A stretch of 64,000 nucleotides of DNA from QFOX01 sp033763655. GTDB lineage: Bacteria > Pseudomonadota > Alphaproteobacteria > Rickettsiales > UBA3002. A program made the translations under genes and the position numbers. Position 1 is the stretch's first letter. Each line of letters opens with the position of its first letter. Positions 42,726 through 53,288 of this stretch are shown here, piece after piece. The stretch is taken from assembly GCA_033763655.1 (NCBI GenBank), contig JANRKD010000001.1, forward strand, positions 1 through 64,000, given 5' to 3'. The notes below the pieces were generated by a model. That model worked only from the letters and a program-made list of their open reading frames with translations. It was not told the DNA's origin and searched no databases.

Positions 42726-43022
42726 CTAATCCCTGTAGCGCCCTTCATGGTGGTCGTTGCGCGCCGTGCTATAGGGGCGCATGTGGCGGTGGTGACGATG
42801 GTGGTGCCTGCGCCCATACTCGGCTCCGACGCCATAGCCGTAGCCATACACCACCGGCGGCGCGTAATAAGCATACTGCACGGGCGGGTAATACACCACC
42901 GGCGGCGGCGCATAATACACAGGCGCGGGGGCATAAAACCCAAAGCTGACATGCGTGCCTGCCTGCGCGGGCGTGGCCGCCAATGCCGCCAGCGAGACGA
43001 CAGCGAGTGTGAGTGTTTTCAT
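42726..43022 (-). CDS. Secreted Tyr/Pro/His-rich small protein
   Basis: A 98-residue protein with a signal peptide (MKTLTLAVVSLAALAATPAQA). The mature part is low-complexity: YYAPPPVVYYPPVQYAYY then a Gly-Tyr run and a His/Arg cluster (RRHHHRHHRH). Such proteins are common but uncharacterised; the His cluster could bind metals. Convergent with mscL, 10 bp away. Confidence 0.7.
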   Translation of the reverse strand: MKTLTLAVVSLAALAATPAQAGTHVSFGFYAPAPVYYAPPPVVYYPPVQYAYYAPPVVYGYGYGVGAEYGRRHHHRHHRHMRPYSTARNDHHEGRYRD

Positions 43023-43189
43023 AACTTCCTCCTACGTGGGTGGTACAGCGCTGCGTATCCGTGCCTTCAGTAGTGACGCCGTATCTGGATGACTCCAGCA
43101 CCCCCCTCGTAGCAGCACAGTGTGATGTCAACCTGAGGGTAAGCTGAGGTGAAACTGAGGAAGGGAGAGTCGAGTGAATAGCGCCTTGT

Positions 43190-43262
43190 AGCTAGTGTTG
43201 GCCACCGTCCTCTATTCACTTCACTTCCTTCGCTGGCTACTTAGCGACTGCCAACAGCTAAC
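43190..43262. repeat. Partial copy of the 3'-end-associated repeat
   Basis: This stretch carries 'gccaccgtcctctattcacttc' blocks (split here by a few differences) and 'gctggctac' as in copies A and B, and again abuts the stop codon of a minus-strand gene (thiC). The remaining gap 43023-43189 shows no gene; it should hold the promoter of the His-rich protein. Confidence 0.6.
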
Positions 43263-43264
43263 AC

Positions 43265-45667
<2,403 letters not shown>

Positions 45668-45710
45668 TCCTCGTGGGCTGATTATAGTCGCTTGAATTTA
45701 GAGGTCAGCG

Positions 45711-46829
45711 ATGACGCGTACACTTAGCACCCGCGCGAAGGACTCGCAAATAAAACCGACAGATTTAGTCAGGTTTCATCAGGCGCTCGCGCAATGGTAT
45801 AAAATCCATGGCCGCCACGACCTGCCATGGCGCAACACGATCGACCCCTACCACATCTGGCTTTCCGAGGTGATGCTGCAACAGACGCAGGTGCAAACGG
45901 TGCTGACACGCTTCTACGCGCCCTTTCTGAAAATATTCCCGACCGTCGAAGCGCTCGCCGCCGCCCCACGGGATGCGGTGCTCAAAGCGTGGGAGGGGTT
46001 AGGATATTATCGCCGTGCGGCGCATCTGCATGAAGCGGCGAAGAGGTTGGCTATTGAAGGAGGGCTTGCCCCCTACCCTTTGCTGACCCCTGCCGCAAGC
46101 GGCTCGCCTTCGGCTGCGCACGACCTCATCGACCGGCTTCTTGCCCTCCCCGGCATTGGGCGCAACACCGCCCATGCGATTCTCGCCTTTGCCTATCACC
46201 AACCTGTTGCGATTCTGGAGGCCAATGTGAAGCGTGTCGTCGCGCGCATCTTTGCCCTCAGTCAGCCGGGCGATGCCATGCTCTGGGCAGGAGCAGAGGC
46301 CCTGCTCAACCGCGCCACACCGTTCGATTACAATCAGGCGATGATGGATCTGGGGTCGCTCATCTGCACGCCGAAAAACCCGAAATGCAGTGCCTGCCCC
46401 GCCCGCGCGCTGTGCGCGGGAAAAACCAATCCCACTGCCTACCCCGCACCCCGGGCGAAAAAGAAAGTCCCCACGCGGGAAGTCACCATCCATGTACGCG
46501 AAAACGCTGCCGGGCAGATTTTTCTCGAACGCCGCGACCAAGCCTTGCTGGGGGGGCTGTACGGCTTTCCGCAAGTCAGCGGCGTCGCTCAGACGACCCA
46601 AGGCGCCATCGGCACCGTCACCCATCTCTATTCGCACTTCAAGCTCATCGGTCACGTCATCTATGCGCGGACACGCGGCAAAACGAACGCCGCCGACTGG
46701 TATGGCCGCACGCAAATCGCGGCCTTACCCCTCTCGACGCTCGACCATAAAGTACTCGCACTGCTTGATAACTGCCACACTCGCGCGCCGAAAAAATTAA
46801 AAGCACCTGCGCAGCCTCGTAAACATTGA
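45711..46829 (+). CDS. mutY: A/G-specific adenine glycosylase (MutY)
   Basis: This 372-residue base-excision enzyme should remove adenine mispaired with 8-oxoguanine. It shows the HhH-GPD core (SEVMLQQTQV with E53, LPGIGRNTAHAI), the 4Fe-4S cluster CTPKNPKCSACPARALC and a C-terminal NUDIX-like domain (REVTIHV ... GLYGFPQV). Two usual residues differ: the catalytic Asp of 'LDGNVKR' is Glu (E170 in ILEANVKR), and the Tyr in 'GRYTA' is Asn152. A divergent adenine or related glycosylase is possible. AGAGG precedes the ATG. Confidence 0.88.
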   Translation: MTRTLSTRAKDSQIKPTDLVRFHQALAQWYKIHGRHDLPWRNTIDPYHIWLSEVMLQQTQVQTVLTRFYAPFLKIFPTVEALAAAPRDAVLKAWEGLGYYRRAAHLHEAAKRLAIEGGLAPYPLLTPAASGSPSAAHDLIDRLLALPGIGRNTAHAILAFAYHQPVAILEANVKRVVARIFALSQPGDAMLWAGAEALLNRATPFDYNQAMMDLGSLICTPKNPKCSACPARALCAGKTNPTAYPAPRAKKKVPTREVTIHVRENAAGQIFLERRDQALLGGLYGFPQVSGVAQTTQGAIGTVTHLYSHFKLIGHVIYARTRGKTNAADWYGRTQIAALPLSTLDHKVLALLDNCHTRAPKKLKAPAQPRKH

Positions 46830-46854
46830 CGCACAGGCGCAGAATGTCTAGCCT
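46826..46854 (+). promoter_or_regulatory. Possible gltA promoter
   Basis: TTGACG (46826-46831) and TAGCCT (46849-46854) are 17 bp apart, ahead of gltA. The -35 fits the alphaproteobacterial TTGACG preference; the -10 is weak. It overlaps the mutY stop codon. Confidence 0.35.
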
Positions 46855-46893
46855 CGCCGGATTGTTGATTCGACATTTTATAGGGAGATTCTT

Positions 46894-48327
46894 ATGGCTA
46901 AAGCAGCACTCAAATCAAAAGGCAAAGCCAAGCCCGCCAAGAAGAAAATCTCGAAAAGGGCCCGCGTGGATAACACGCCGCAGCGCCCGATTAAACTGCA
47001 AGCCGCGCGCAAAGATCAGGCCACCCGCTTCAAGCGCACCGGCACAGCGCAGCTTTCGGTCGCCGGCGGCGCGCCGGTTGAGTTCCCGATTTATAAGGCG
47101 GTTGAGGGCCCGAGCGTTATCGACATCAGCAAGCTCTACGCCGCTACCGGGCATTTCACCTTCGACCCCGGCTTTCTTTCCACCGCCAGTTGTGATTCGG
47201 AAATCACCTATATCGATGGCGACAAGGGCATCCTGCGCTACCGTGGCTACGACATTGCCGATCTGGCCGGCAAATCGAACTTCCTTGAAACCGCCTACCT
47301 GCTCAATTACGGCGACCTGCCGAACGCCGCGCAGAAAACCTGGTTCGAGCACACCATCACCCGCCACACTATGGTGCATGAACAATTGCAGTTCCTGTAT
47401 CGCGGCTTCCCACGCCGCGCGCACCCGATGGCGATTATGGTCGGCGCGGTGGCCTCGCTCTCGGCATTTTACCATGATTCACTCGACATCCATAACCCCG
47501 CCGAACGCGAACTGGCCATGATGCGCATGATTGCCAAAATGCCGACGCTCGCCGCCATGTGCTACAAATACTCGGTGGGCCAACCGTTCATGTACCCCAA
47601 CAACGAACTGGGTTTCTGCGAGAATTTCCTGCACATGATGTTCGCCACCCCATGTGAACCCTACAAGGTCAACCCGGTGATTGCGGATGCGATGGAGAAA
47701 ATTTTCATCCTGCATGCCGACCACGAACAGAACGCCTCGACTTCAACCGTGCGCCTCTCGGGCAGCTCGGGTGCCAACCCGTTCGCCTGCATCGGCGCGG
47801 GCATTGCCTCACTGTGGGGCCCGGCCCATGGCGGCGCGAACGAAGCGGTCATCCAGCAGTTGCAGGAAATCGGCGACATTAAAAATATCCCGCATTTCAT
47901 CAAGCGCGCCAAGGACAAGAACGATTCCTTCCGCCTGATGGGCTTCGGCCACCGCGTCTATAAAAACTACGACCCGCGCGCGGCGGTGCTGCGTAAATCC
48001 TGCCATGACGTGCTAAGCGAACTTGGCCAGCAGGACGAACCGCTGCTCAAAATCGCGATGGAGCTGGAAAAAATCGCGCTGAACGACGAGTATTTCGTCG
48101 CCCGCAAACTCTACCCGAACGTCGATTTCTATTCGGGCATCATCTACCGCGCGCTTGGTATCCCAACCAGCATGTTTACTGTGCTGTTCGCCGTCGCCCG
48201 CACCGCCGGCTGGGTCGCGCAGTGGAAAGAGATGATCGAGGATCCGAACATGAAAATCGGCCGCCCGCGCCAGCTATTCATCGGCGCGACACCGCGTAAA
48301 TTCGTCGCCGTCGGCAAACGCAAATAA
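46894..48327 (+). CDS. gltA: Citrate synthase with Lys-rich N-terminal extension
   Basis: This 477-residue enzyme condenses acetyl-CoA and oxaloacetate at the entry of the TCA cycle. Catalytic motifs are complete: HADHEQNASTSTVRL, GPAHGGANEA, and GFGHRVYKNYDPRA. The first about 50 residues are unusual, a Lys/Ala/Arg-rich tract (KSKGKAKPAKKKISKRARV) reminiscent of histone H1 or AlgP tails, absent from the typical roughly 430-residue enzyme. AGGGAG lies seven bases before the ATG, supporting this start. Confidence 0.95.
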   Translation: MAKAALKSKGKAKPAKKKISKRARVDNTPQRPIKLQAARKDQATRFKRTGTAQLSVAGGAPVEFPIYKAVEGPSVIDISKLYAATGHFTFDPGFLSTASCDSEITYIDGDKGILRYRGYDIADLAGKSNFLETAYLLNYGDLPNAAQKTWFEHTITRHTMVHEQLQFLYRGFPRRAHPMAIMVGAVASLSAFYHDSLDIHNPAERELAMMRMIAKMPTLAAMCYKYSVGQPFMYPNNELGFCENFLHMMFATPCEPYKVNPVIADAMEKIFILHADHEQNASTSTVRLSGSSGANPFACIGAGIASLWGPAHGGANEAVIQQLQEIGDIKNIPHFIKRAKDKNDSFRLMGFGHRVYKNYDPRAAVLRKSCHDVLSELGQQDEPLLKIAMELEKIALNDEYFVARKLYPNVDFYSGIIYRALGIPTSMFTVLFAVARTAGWVAQWKEMIEDPNMKIGRPRQLFIGATPRKFVAVGKRK

Positions 48328-48328
48328 T

Positions 48329-48360
48329 ACCAATTTGCAATCAAAGGATTGCAAATTGGT
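48329..48360. terminator. Perfect 14-bp hairpin after gltA
   Basis: ACCAATTTGCAATC (48329-48342) and GATTGCAAATTGGT (48347-48360) pair perfectly around AAAG, two bases after the gltA stop. A second inverted repeat, CCGATTCGCAT with ATGCGAATCGG, spans 48407-48452. Either a bidirectional terminator or a mobile palindromic repeat. Confidence 0.6.
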
Positions 48361-48465
48361 TCGCGTTCAAGCGCCACGCAAGCTTCGCGCACCCTTGGTG
48401 CTTGCCGATTCGCATAGGTTCTTTATCTCACCCATCGAATGCGAATCGGTATAACGTAAATAGCG

Positions 48466-49281
48466 CTACTCGGCGAGCAGTTCAAGGAACGAGGGCGGCA
48501 GGCGGTTGGTCTGCGTGCCAAGCGCCTCACGGCCAATGGGCAGGCTGGCCGTGCTCTCCTCCAGCCCGAAGAGCTGGCTGGTGAAGTCGGCTTCGCTGAA
48601 GGTCGAATTCGCCGCCTCCTGATTCTGGATGGCGCTTTGCAGCGTGCTGGCCGCGAGGTCCAACCCTTCCTGCAACACCTGGATATTGGCCCGCTGGCCC
48701 GCCGCATAATCAACCGCCGCTTTCACGGTGGCTTCCGCCACTTTGGCGCCGCTTACGGTCGCGATGTCGGGCTGGGTGCCTTTGAATAAAGTGGCATCGG
48801 TAAAGCTGCCGACCGAGAGATTTTTCTGGTCACCACTGTCGGTGGCAATTTTCAACTGCGGCGACGAGCCATCAAGCAGACGCTCGTTCTGAAACCGGGT
48901 GGATTGGGCAAGCTGGTCAATCTGTCCGCGCACCGCCTGAAACTCGTGGTTCAGCGTCGCCCGCTCCTCGGCGGTAACGGCAGGGGCGCTGGCGCGGGCG
49001 GCCAGTTCGCGCAGGCGGTCGAGCTTCTGGCTGATTTGCTGCGCGCCGTTTTCAGCGGTGCTGAGCAGCGCGCCCGCCTGAGCCACCGCCCGCGAGGCAA
49101 TACGCAGCTGCGCAATCTGGTTCTGCAGGCCGATGGCGGCGGTGAGATTCGCGCTGTCACCCGCCTTTTCACGCGGGGAAGCGGCCAGCAACGTGTTAAA
49201 TACCGCCGCCGCCCGGGCGTTAACCCCGCCGGACGTGCGCGTAAGACCCGCTGCAATGGTTGCAATCGTCGAGACCGTCAT
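48466..49281 (-). CDS. Flagellin-like protein
   Basis: A 271-residue protein with D0/D1-like flagellin ends and little in the middle. The N-terminal part has long coiled-coil helices (ENGAQQISQKLDRLRELAAR), QSTRFQNERLLDGSS matches the flagellin 'TKFNGQNLLDG' region, and the C-terminus ends LPPSFLELLAE. The usual 'RLSSG' motif is not recognisable. The ATG at 49281 has GAGGAG eight bases upstream; the GTG at 49290 would sit on the ribosome-binding site. No other flagellar gene is in the window. A FlgL-like junction protein is an alternative. Confidence 0.72.
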   Translation of the reverse strand: MTVSTIATIAAGLTRTSGGVNARAAAVFNTLLAASPREKAGDSANLTAAIGLQNQIAQLRIASRAVAQAGALLSTAENGAQQISQKLDRLRELAARASAPAVTAEERATLNHEFQAVRGQIDQLAQSTRFQNERLLDGSSPQLKIATDSGDQKNLSVGSFTDATLFKGTQPDIATVSGAKVAEATVKAAVDYAAGQRANIQVLQEGLDLAASTLQSAIQNQEAANSTFSEADFTSQLFGLEESTASLPIGREALGTQTNRLPPSFLELLAE

Positions 49282-49429
49282 GGTGTTCACTCCTCGTTTA
49301 GATTACATTCTAAACGTCTATTATGCATCAACGGCACCTCTTGGCGGGTACCGCGCGCGCATGAGGCTTGCCCCATATTCGCAATTGCATTATACATGGA
49401 ACCCCGAACAATTCAACAGGAAAAACACC

Positions 49430-49729
49430 ATGCTCAACCCCTTCATCGACCTCATCAGCAACATTATTTTTCTTATTAATCTGGCGCTTATTGGGTGGAT
49501 GCTCCTCGGGCTGCTCATCCATTTCGATATTGTCAACCGCACCAGCCCCATCGTCGCCACCCTCTACAGCACGCTGGGCCGCCTGATTGAGCCGCTGCTG
49601 CGCCGCCTGCGCCGCGCCTTCGGCAAATTCCTACCCGACCTGAACGGCATCGATTTGTCGCCCATCCTGCTGTTTCTGTTGCTGCATTTCCTCGACAACG
49701 CGCTCTATAGCTGGTTCTACCGGATTTAG
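49430..49729 (+). CDS. YggT family membrane protein
   Basis: A 99-residue membrane protein with the YggT pattern: MLNPFIDLISNIIFLINLAL, the loop RLIEPLLRRLRR with the conserved 'EP', and ISP-like SPILLFLLLHFLDNAL. The start at 49430 follows CAGGA. The gap 49282-49429 between this gene and the divergent flagellin-like gene shows only promoter-length DNA. Confidence 0.85.
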   Translation: MLNPFIDLISNIIFLINLALIGWMLLGLLIHFDIVNRTSPIVATLYSTLGRLIEPLLRRLRRAFGKFLPDLNGIDLSPILLFLLLHFLDNALYSWFYRI

Positions 49730-49858
49730 CCCGCGCCGTTGGGTAGGGGATGACAAATGGCACCGGCCTCATGGGTGGGGGCGTAGGCCACCACCCGCGC
49801 CACACACAATTGCGAGCGAAGCGCGGCAATCCAGTTTGGCCACCTTGACCTCTCCCCT

Positions 49859-49942
49859 CGTCATGCCGTCGTAGGACGGCATCCATCTTTAAGGTAGACC
49901 CCGCAATCCATGCGGGGTGGTTGGGGTAGGTTGGGATGACAG
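49859..49942. repeat. Diverged TGTCATGCC-type palindromic element
   Basis: CGTCATGCC opens a hairpin ATGCCGTC/GACGGCAT (49863-49882). A second hairpin ACCCCGCA/TGCGGGGT (49899-49919) follows, and GGGATGACA closes the element. This is the layout of 206-300 with one terminal mismatch. A neighbouring block 'tgcgagcgaagcgcggcaat' precedes it. Confidence 0.6.
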
Positions 49943-49974
49943 GTGGGGTTGGGGTGAGGGTATCGGCTGTGGGC

Positions 49975-50318
49975 TGCGGCTGGCCGCCACCGGCCACTTC
50001 CCCATCCCTTTGTCGTGCCAGCGCAGGCTGGCATCCAGCCCCTTTAAGAGAATCTCGCGGCGCAGACGCGCCGTGATGGATGCTGAAGCAAGTTCAGCAT
50101 GACACATGGTGGGGCTGGTGGCTGTCGGCTGTAAGCTGGGATTGGTGCCACATGCTTTTTCACTCGACTCTAGCTACGCGACTCTTCTCTTGCTACCCAG
50201 CCCTCACCCCGGCCCTCTCCCGCAGGCGGGAGAGGGGGGCGACTCCCCTCGTCAGCCACCGTCCTCTATTCACTTCACTTTCTTTCTTCACTGGCTACCG
50301 GCTACTGGCTACCGGCTA
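49975..50318. repeat. Long dispersed intergenic repeat, copy B
   Basis: This copy parallels 175-545. It includes the MITE-like unit at 50011-50104 (TGTCGTGCCA ... TTCAGCATGACA), 'acgcgactcttctcttg', the CCCTCACCC/CCCTCTCCC palindrome at 50201-50236, 'gactcccctcgtcagccacc', and tandem 'ctggctac/ccggctac' units that run into the purU stop codon. Nothing in 49730-50315 looks like a gene. Confidence 0.75.
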
Positions 50319-51173
50319 CCGGAACACCACCGTTTTACTGCCGTTGAGCAGCACGCGGTGTTCGAGCTGGTATTTCAGCGAGCGCGTCAGCACCTGCGCC
50401 TCGATATCCTGCCCCATGGCGGCCAGCGCCTCGGGCGAGTAGCTGTGATCCACCCGGGTGACTTCCTGATCGATAATCGGGCCTTCATCGAGCGCATCGG
50501 TGACATAATGCGCAGTGGCCCCAATCAGCTTCACACCACGCTCATAGGCCTGATGGTACGGTTTCGCGCCCTTGAAGCTCGGCAGGAACGAATGGTGGAT
50601 ATTGATCGCCCTGCCCCGCAGATGCGCTGAAAGCCCGGGGCTGAGAATCTGCATGTAGCGCGCCAGCACCACGGTATCAATCTGCTCATCGGCGATAAGC
50701 GCGCTGATTCGCTGTTCCTGCGCCGCCTTGTCGCCGTTTTCAATCGGCAGGTGGTGAAACGGGATGCCGTGCCACTCGACAATGCCGCGCGCGTCGGGAT
50801 GGTTGCTGATGACAGCGGGAATCTCCATCGCCAGTTGCCCGGTGCGGTAGCGATGCAGCAAGTCGTTCAGGCAATGCAGCTGCCTGCTGACCAGAATCAG
50901 CACGCGGGCCTTGGCCGCCGCATCGTCGAGCCGCCACTCCATCGCAAAAGGCGCCGCCACCTCGGCAGCAAACTGCGCCTGCAGAACGTCACTGCCCGGG
51001 GTGGCCGCACCGCCGGCAAACTGCACCCGCATGAAAAACCGCCGGGTGGAGGGATCGCCAAACTGCGTCGATTCAATAATGAAGCCGTCCTGCCGGGCGA
51101 GAAAGCCCGATACCGCCGCAACGATGCCGCGCGTGTCGTGGCAGGAAAGGGTGAGGATGTAGGTGGTGGTCAT
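50316..51173 (-). CDS. purU: Formyltetrahydrofolate deformylase
   Basis: This 285-residue enzyme hydrolyses 10-formyl-THF to formate and THF, supplying formate for purine synthesis and balancing one-carbon pools. An N-terminal ACT domain (YILTLSCHDTRGIVAAVSGF) precedes the formyltransferase fold (VISNHPDARGIVEWHGIPFH, VVLARYMQILSP, NIHHSFLPSFKGAKPY). The active-site His and Asp are in TAHYVTDALDEGPIIDQEV. The stop codon abuts repeat copy B. folD in the same window works in the same pathway. Confidence 0.94.
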   Translation of the reverse strand: MTTTYILTLSCHDTRGIVAAVSGFLARQDGFIIESTQFGDPSTRRFFMRVQFAGGAATPGSDVLQAQFAAEVAAPFAMEWRLDDAAAKARVLILVSRQLHCLNDLLHRYRTGQLAMEIPAVISNHPDARGIVEWHGIPFHHLPIENGDKAAQEQRISALIADEQIDTVVLARYMQILSPGLSAHLRGRAINIHHSFLPSFKGAKPYHQAYERGVKLIGATAHYVTDALDEGPIIDQEVTRVDHSYSPEALAAMGQDIEAQVLTRSLKYQLEHRVLLNGSKTVVFR

Positions 51174-51258
51174 GGAAAAGCCCGATAGGTTGTCATGCGT
51201 GGCCGAAGCCGGGCGGCTGTCGTAACCGGAAAGCGGCCCCGTTGCAACAGGCGCACGC

Positions 51259-53196
51259 TTATGCCTGCGGCGGCGCAAAAAGGCAGCAGATCCGGGTGCC
51301 GTGGCCCGGTTCCGATTCGACATGGATTTCACCGCCATGCAGATCCATGAAGCGTTTGACCAGGCTGAGCGACAGCACCGAATCCGCCCCGGAAACATGG
51401 GCGCCACGGAAGAACGGGTCGAACAGGGTGTCGCGCCGTTCAGCATCCAGCCCCGGCCCGTCGTCGCGCACCGAGAGGCGGCGGCGGCCATCCTTCAGAA
51501 TATCCACCAGCACCTCGATATTGCCTTTTGATTTGGTCACCCGCACGGCGTTGGAGAGCAGGTTGGCGAGAATCTGCTTCACCCGCATTTCATCGGCCAC
51601 CAGCGTTACTATTTCAGGCGCAATTTTCACGTCGATGGTTACATCCTGCAGGGTCATTCGCGCCCGCAGCAGCGCAATGACCGCCGCCACCGCCGCGCGG
51701 ATATCGAAGGGTTTCACCTCAAGTTTGAGGAACCCGGCCTCGATGGTGGCCAGGTCGATAATGTCGCCAATCAACCCGCCGAGATGCTGCGACGACTGGA
51801 AAATCCCCGAGACATAATCCTTCTGCGTTGCGTTCAGCGCCCCCGCATATTCATGCATCAGCATTTCCGAGAAACCCGAAATCGAGGTCAGCGGCGAGCG
51901 CAACTCATACGACATGTTGGCAAGGAACTCCGTTTTCATACGGTCGGCGGTTTCGAGCGCCGCCGCCCGGTCGCGCAGCGAACGCTCGACCAGCGTCGAA
52001 TCCGTCACGTCGATAAAGCTGAGCAGCGTCGCCCCGTCGGGCAGCGGCACCACGGAGCAATCGACCACCGTGCCATCCGCGCGCTCGAACCGCAGCGACA
52101 AATGCCGCCGCTGCTGGAAGCGTGACACCAGACTGTCGAGGTAGCGCGCCCAGTCGTCGGTGGTGAAGAACCCACGGGCGCGGTTAAACACCTCGCGGAT
52201 ATGCGGTTCGCTCGCCGTGAACTCGCCCTCAAGCTTCCACAGCTTGTTGAAGGTCGGGTTGCTCAGGGTCAGCCGCCCGGTTTCGGCAAACACGGCGATA
52301 CCCTCATGCAGGTTGTCGAGCGTTTCGCGCTGCACGGCGATCAGCGTGTTGTAGGAACGCTCAAGCGCGAGGCGGTCGGTCACGTCCTCGTAGGCGAACA
52401 GGATGCCGCCCAGCGCATGCGGGATGGCAATCACCCGCAGCGTGCGCCCGTCGGGCAGGTAGAAGAATTCCTCCTGCGGCTCGATAAGGGTGGTGAACAG
52501 CCGCGTCTGCGCCTGCTTGAAGGCCTTGAAATTCGCCTGCTCGGGCAATTTGCGTTTTTCGCGCATCACTTCGAGCACTTCGCCGTAGCTCGGTTCGCTG
52601 TCGAGCCAGGCCTCGTCCATCTTCCATAAATTGACGAAAGCGAAGTTATAGAATTTCAGCTTGCTGTCGCGCCCGTAAATCGCCATCGCCGAAGTGCTGC
52701 TTTCGAGCAGGTCGCGCAGTGCCGAAACATGGCGCTGGATTTCCTCCTGCGCCTGCTCCAGCTCGCCGATATGGGTGGCATAACCGATCACCCCCTCGCC
52801 CTTGAGCGGCAGCTCGCGGATCATGTAGAGGCGACGTTCGCCGCCGACGATAATATGGCGCCGCTCGAACTGCTCCTGCCCGGTTTCGAGTGCTTTTCTC
52901 GCGAGATTGCGGTGGCCGCGATACAGCTCCATATCGCCGACCGCCAGCACCGCCTCCGAGGTTTCCTCGGCGACTTCGGTGAAGGCGAGGTTGCAAAAGA
53001 CGATTTTGAGGTCAAGGTCGCGCTGCCAGATCGGGTTGATCGAACTGTTGATGATATTCGCGTAGCGCCGCGCCTCGGTCTTGAGGCGGCCGTTCTCGGC
53101 CACCAGCCGCTCCAGCTCAGATGGTGTAACGGCAGGCTGCTGCGCCGCTTCAGGCGCAGCCCGGGTGAAGTATTTTGCAAGGCGGGTGGTAATCAT
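51259..53196 (-). CDS. divL: DivL-like PAS-domain pseudo-histidine kinase
   Basis: This 645-residue protein has an N-terminal coiled coil, three or four PAS-like domains (about 40-400) and a histidine-kinase-like core. The H-box reads FLANMSYELRSPL, so Tyr430 replaces the phosphorylated His, the hallmark of alphaproteobacterial DivL, which signals through DivK and CckA to control CtrA. The N-box NLLSNAVRVT is kept, but the G2 region (VSGADSVLSLSLVKR) lacks the GxGLGL glycines, so ATP binding may be lost. No clear transmembrane segment is seen. Start at 53196 is the first ATG. Proximity to ahcY is common for this gene. Confidence 0.85.
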   Translation of the reverse strand: MITTRLAKYFTRAAPEAAQQPAVTPSELERLVAENGRLKTEARRYANIINSSINPIWQRDLDLKIVFCNLAFTEVAEETSEAVLAVGDMELYRGHRNLARKALETGQEQFERRHIIVGGERRLYMIRELPLKGEGVIGYATHIGELEQAQEEIQRHVSALRDLLESSTSAMAIYGRDSKLKFYNFAFVNLWKMDEAWLDSEPSYGEVLEVMREKRKLPEQANFKAFKQAQTRLFTTLIEPQEEFFYLPDGRTLRVIAIPHALGGILFAYEDVTDRLALERSYNTLIAVQRETLDNLHEGIAVFAETGRLTLSNPTFNKLWKLEGEFTASEPHIREVFNRARGFFTTDDWARYLDSLVSRFQQRRHLSLRFERADGTVVDCSVVPLPDGATLLSFIDVTDSTLVERSLRDRAAALETADRMKTEFLANMSYELRSPLTSISGFSEMLMHEYAGALNATQKDYVSGIFQSSQHLGGLIGDIIDLATIEAGFLKLEVKPFDIRAAVAAVIALLRARMTLQDVTIDVKIAPEIVTLVADEMRVKQILANLLSNAVRVTKSKGNIEVLVDILKDGRRRLSVRDDGPGLDAERRDTLFDPFFRGAHVSGADSVLSLSLVKRFMDLHGGEIHVESEPGHGTRICCLFAPPQA

Positions 53197-53288
53197 GGCG
53201 CCTATAGTATCGCCAAACACACACTTGTCACGCAAATCTAAGGCTGCGTCCCACCCGAAAAAATGCTCTTACCTTTTTTGAATCGACT

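Noticed and set aside
45668..45710. A TPP riboswitch before thiC.
   Set aside because: Only 43 bp separate the divergent thiC and mutY starts, too short for a THI element, and no conserved THI-box sequence is seen.
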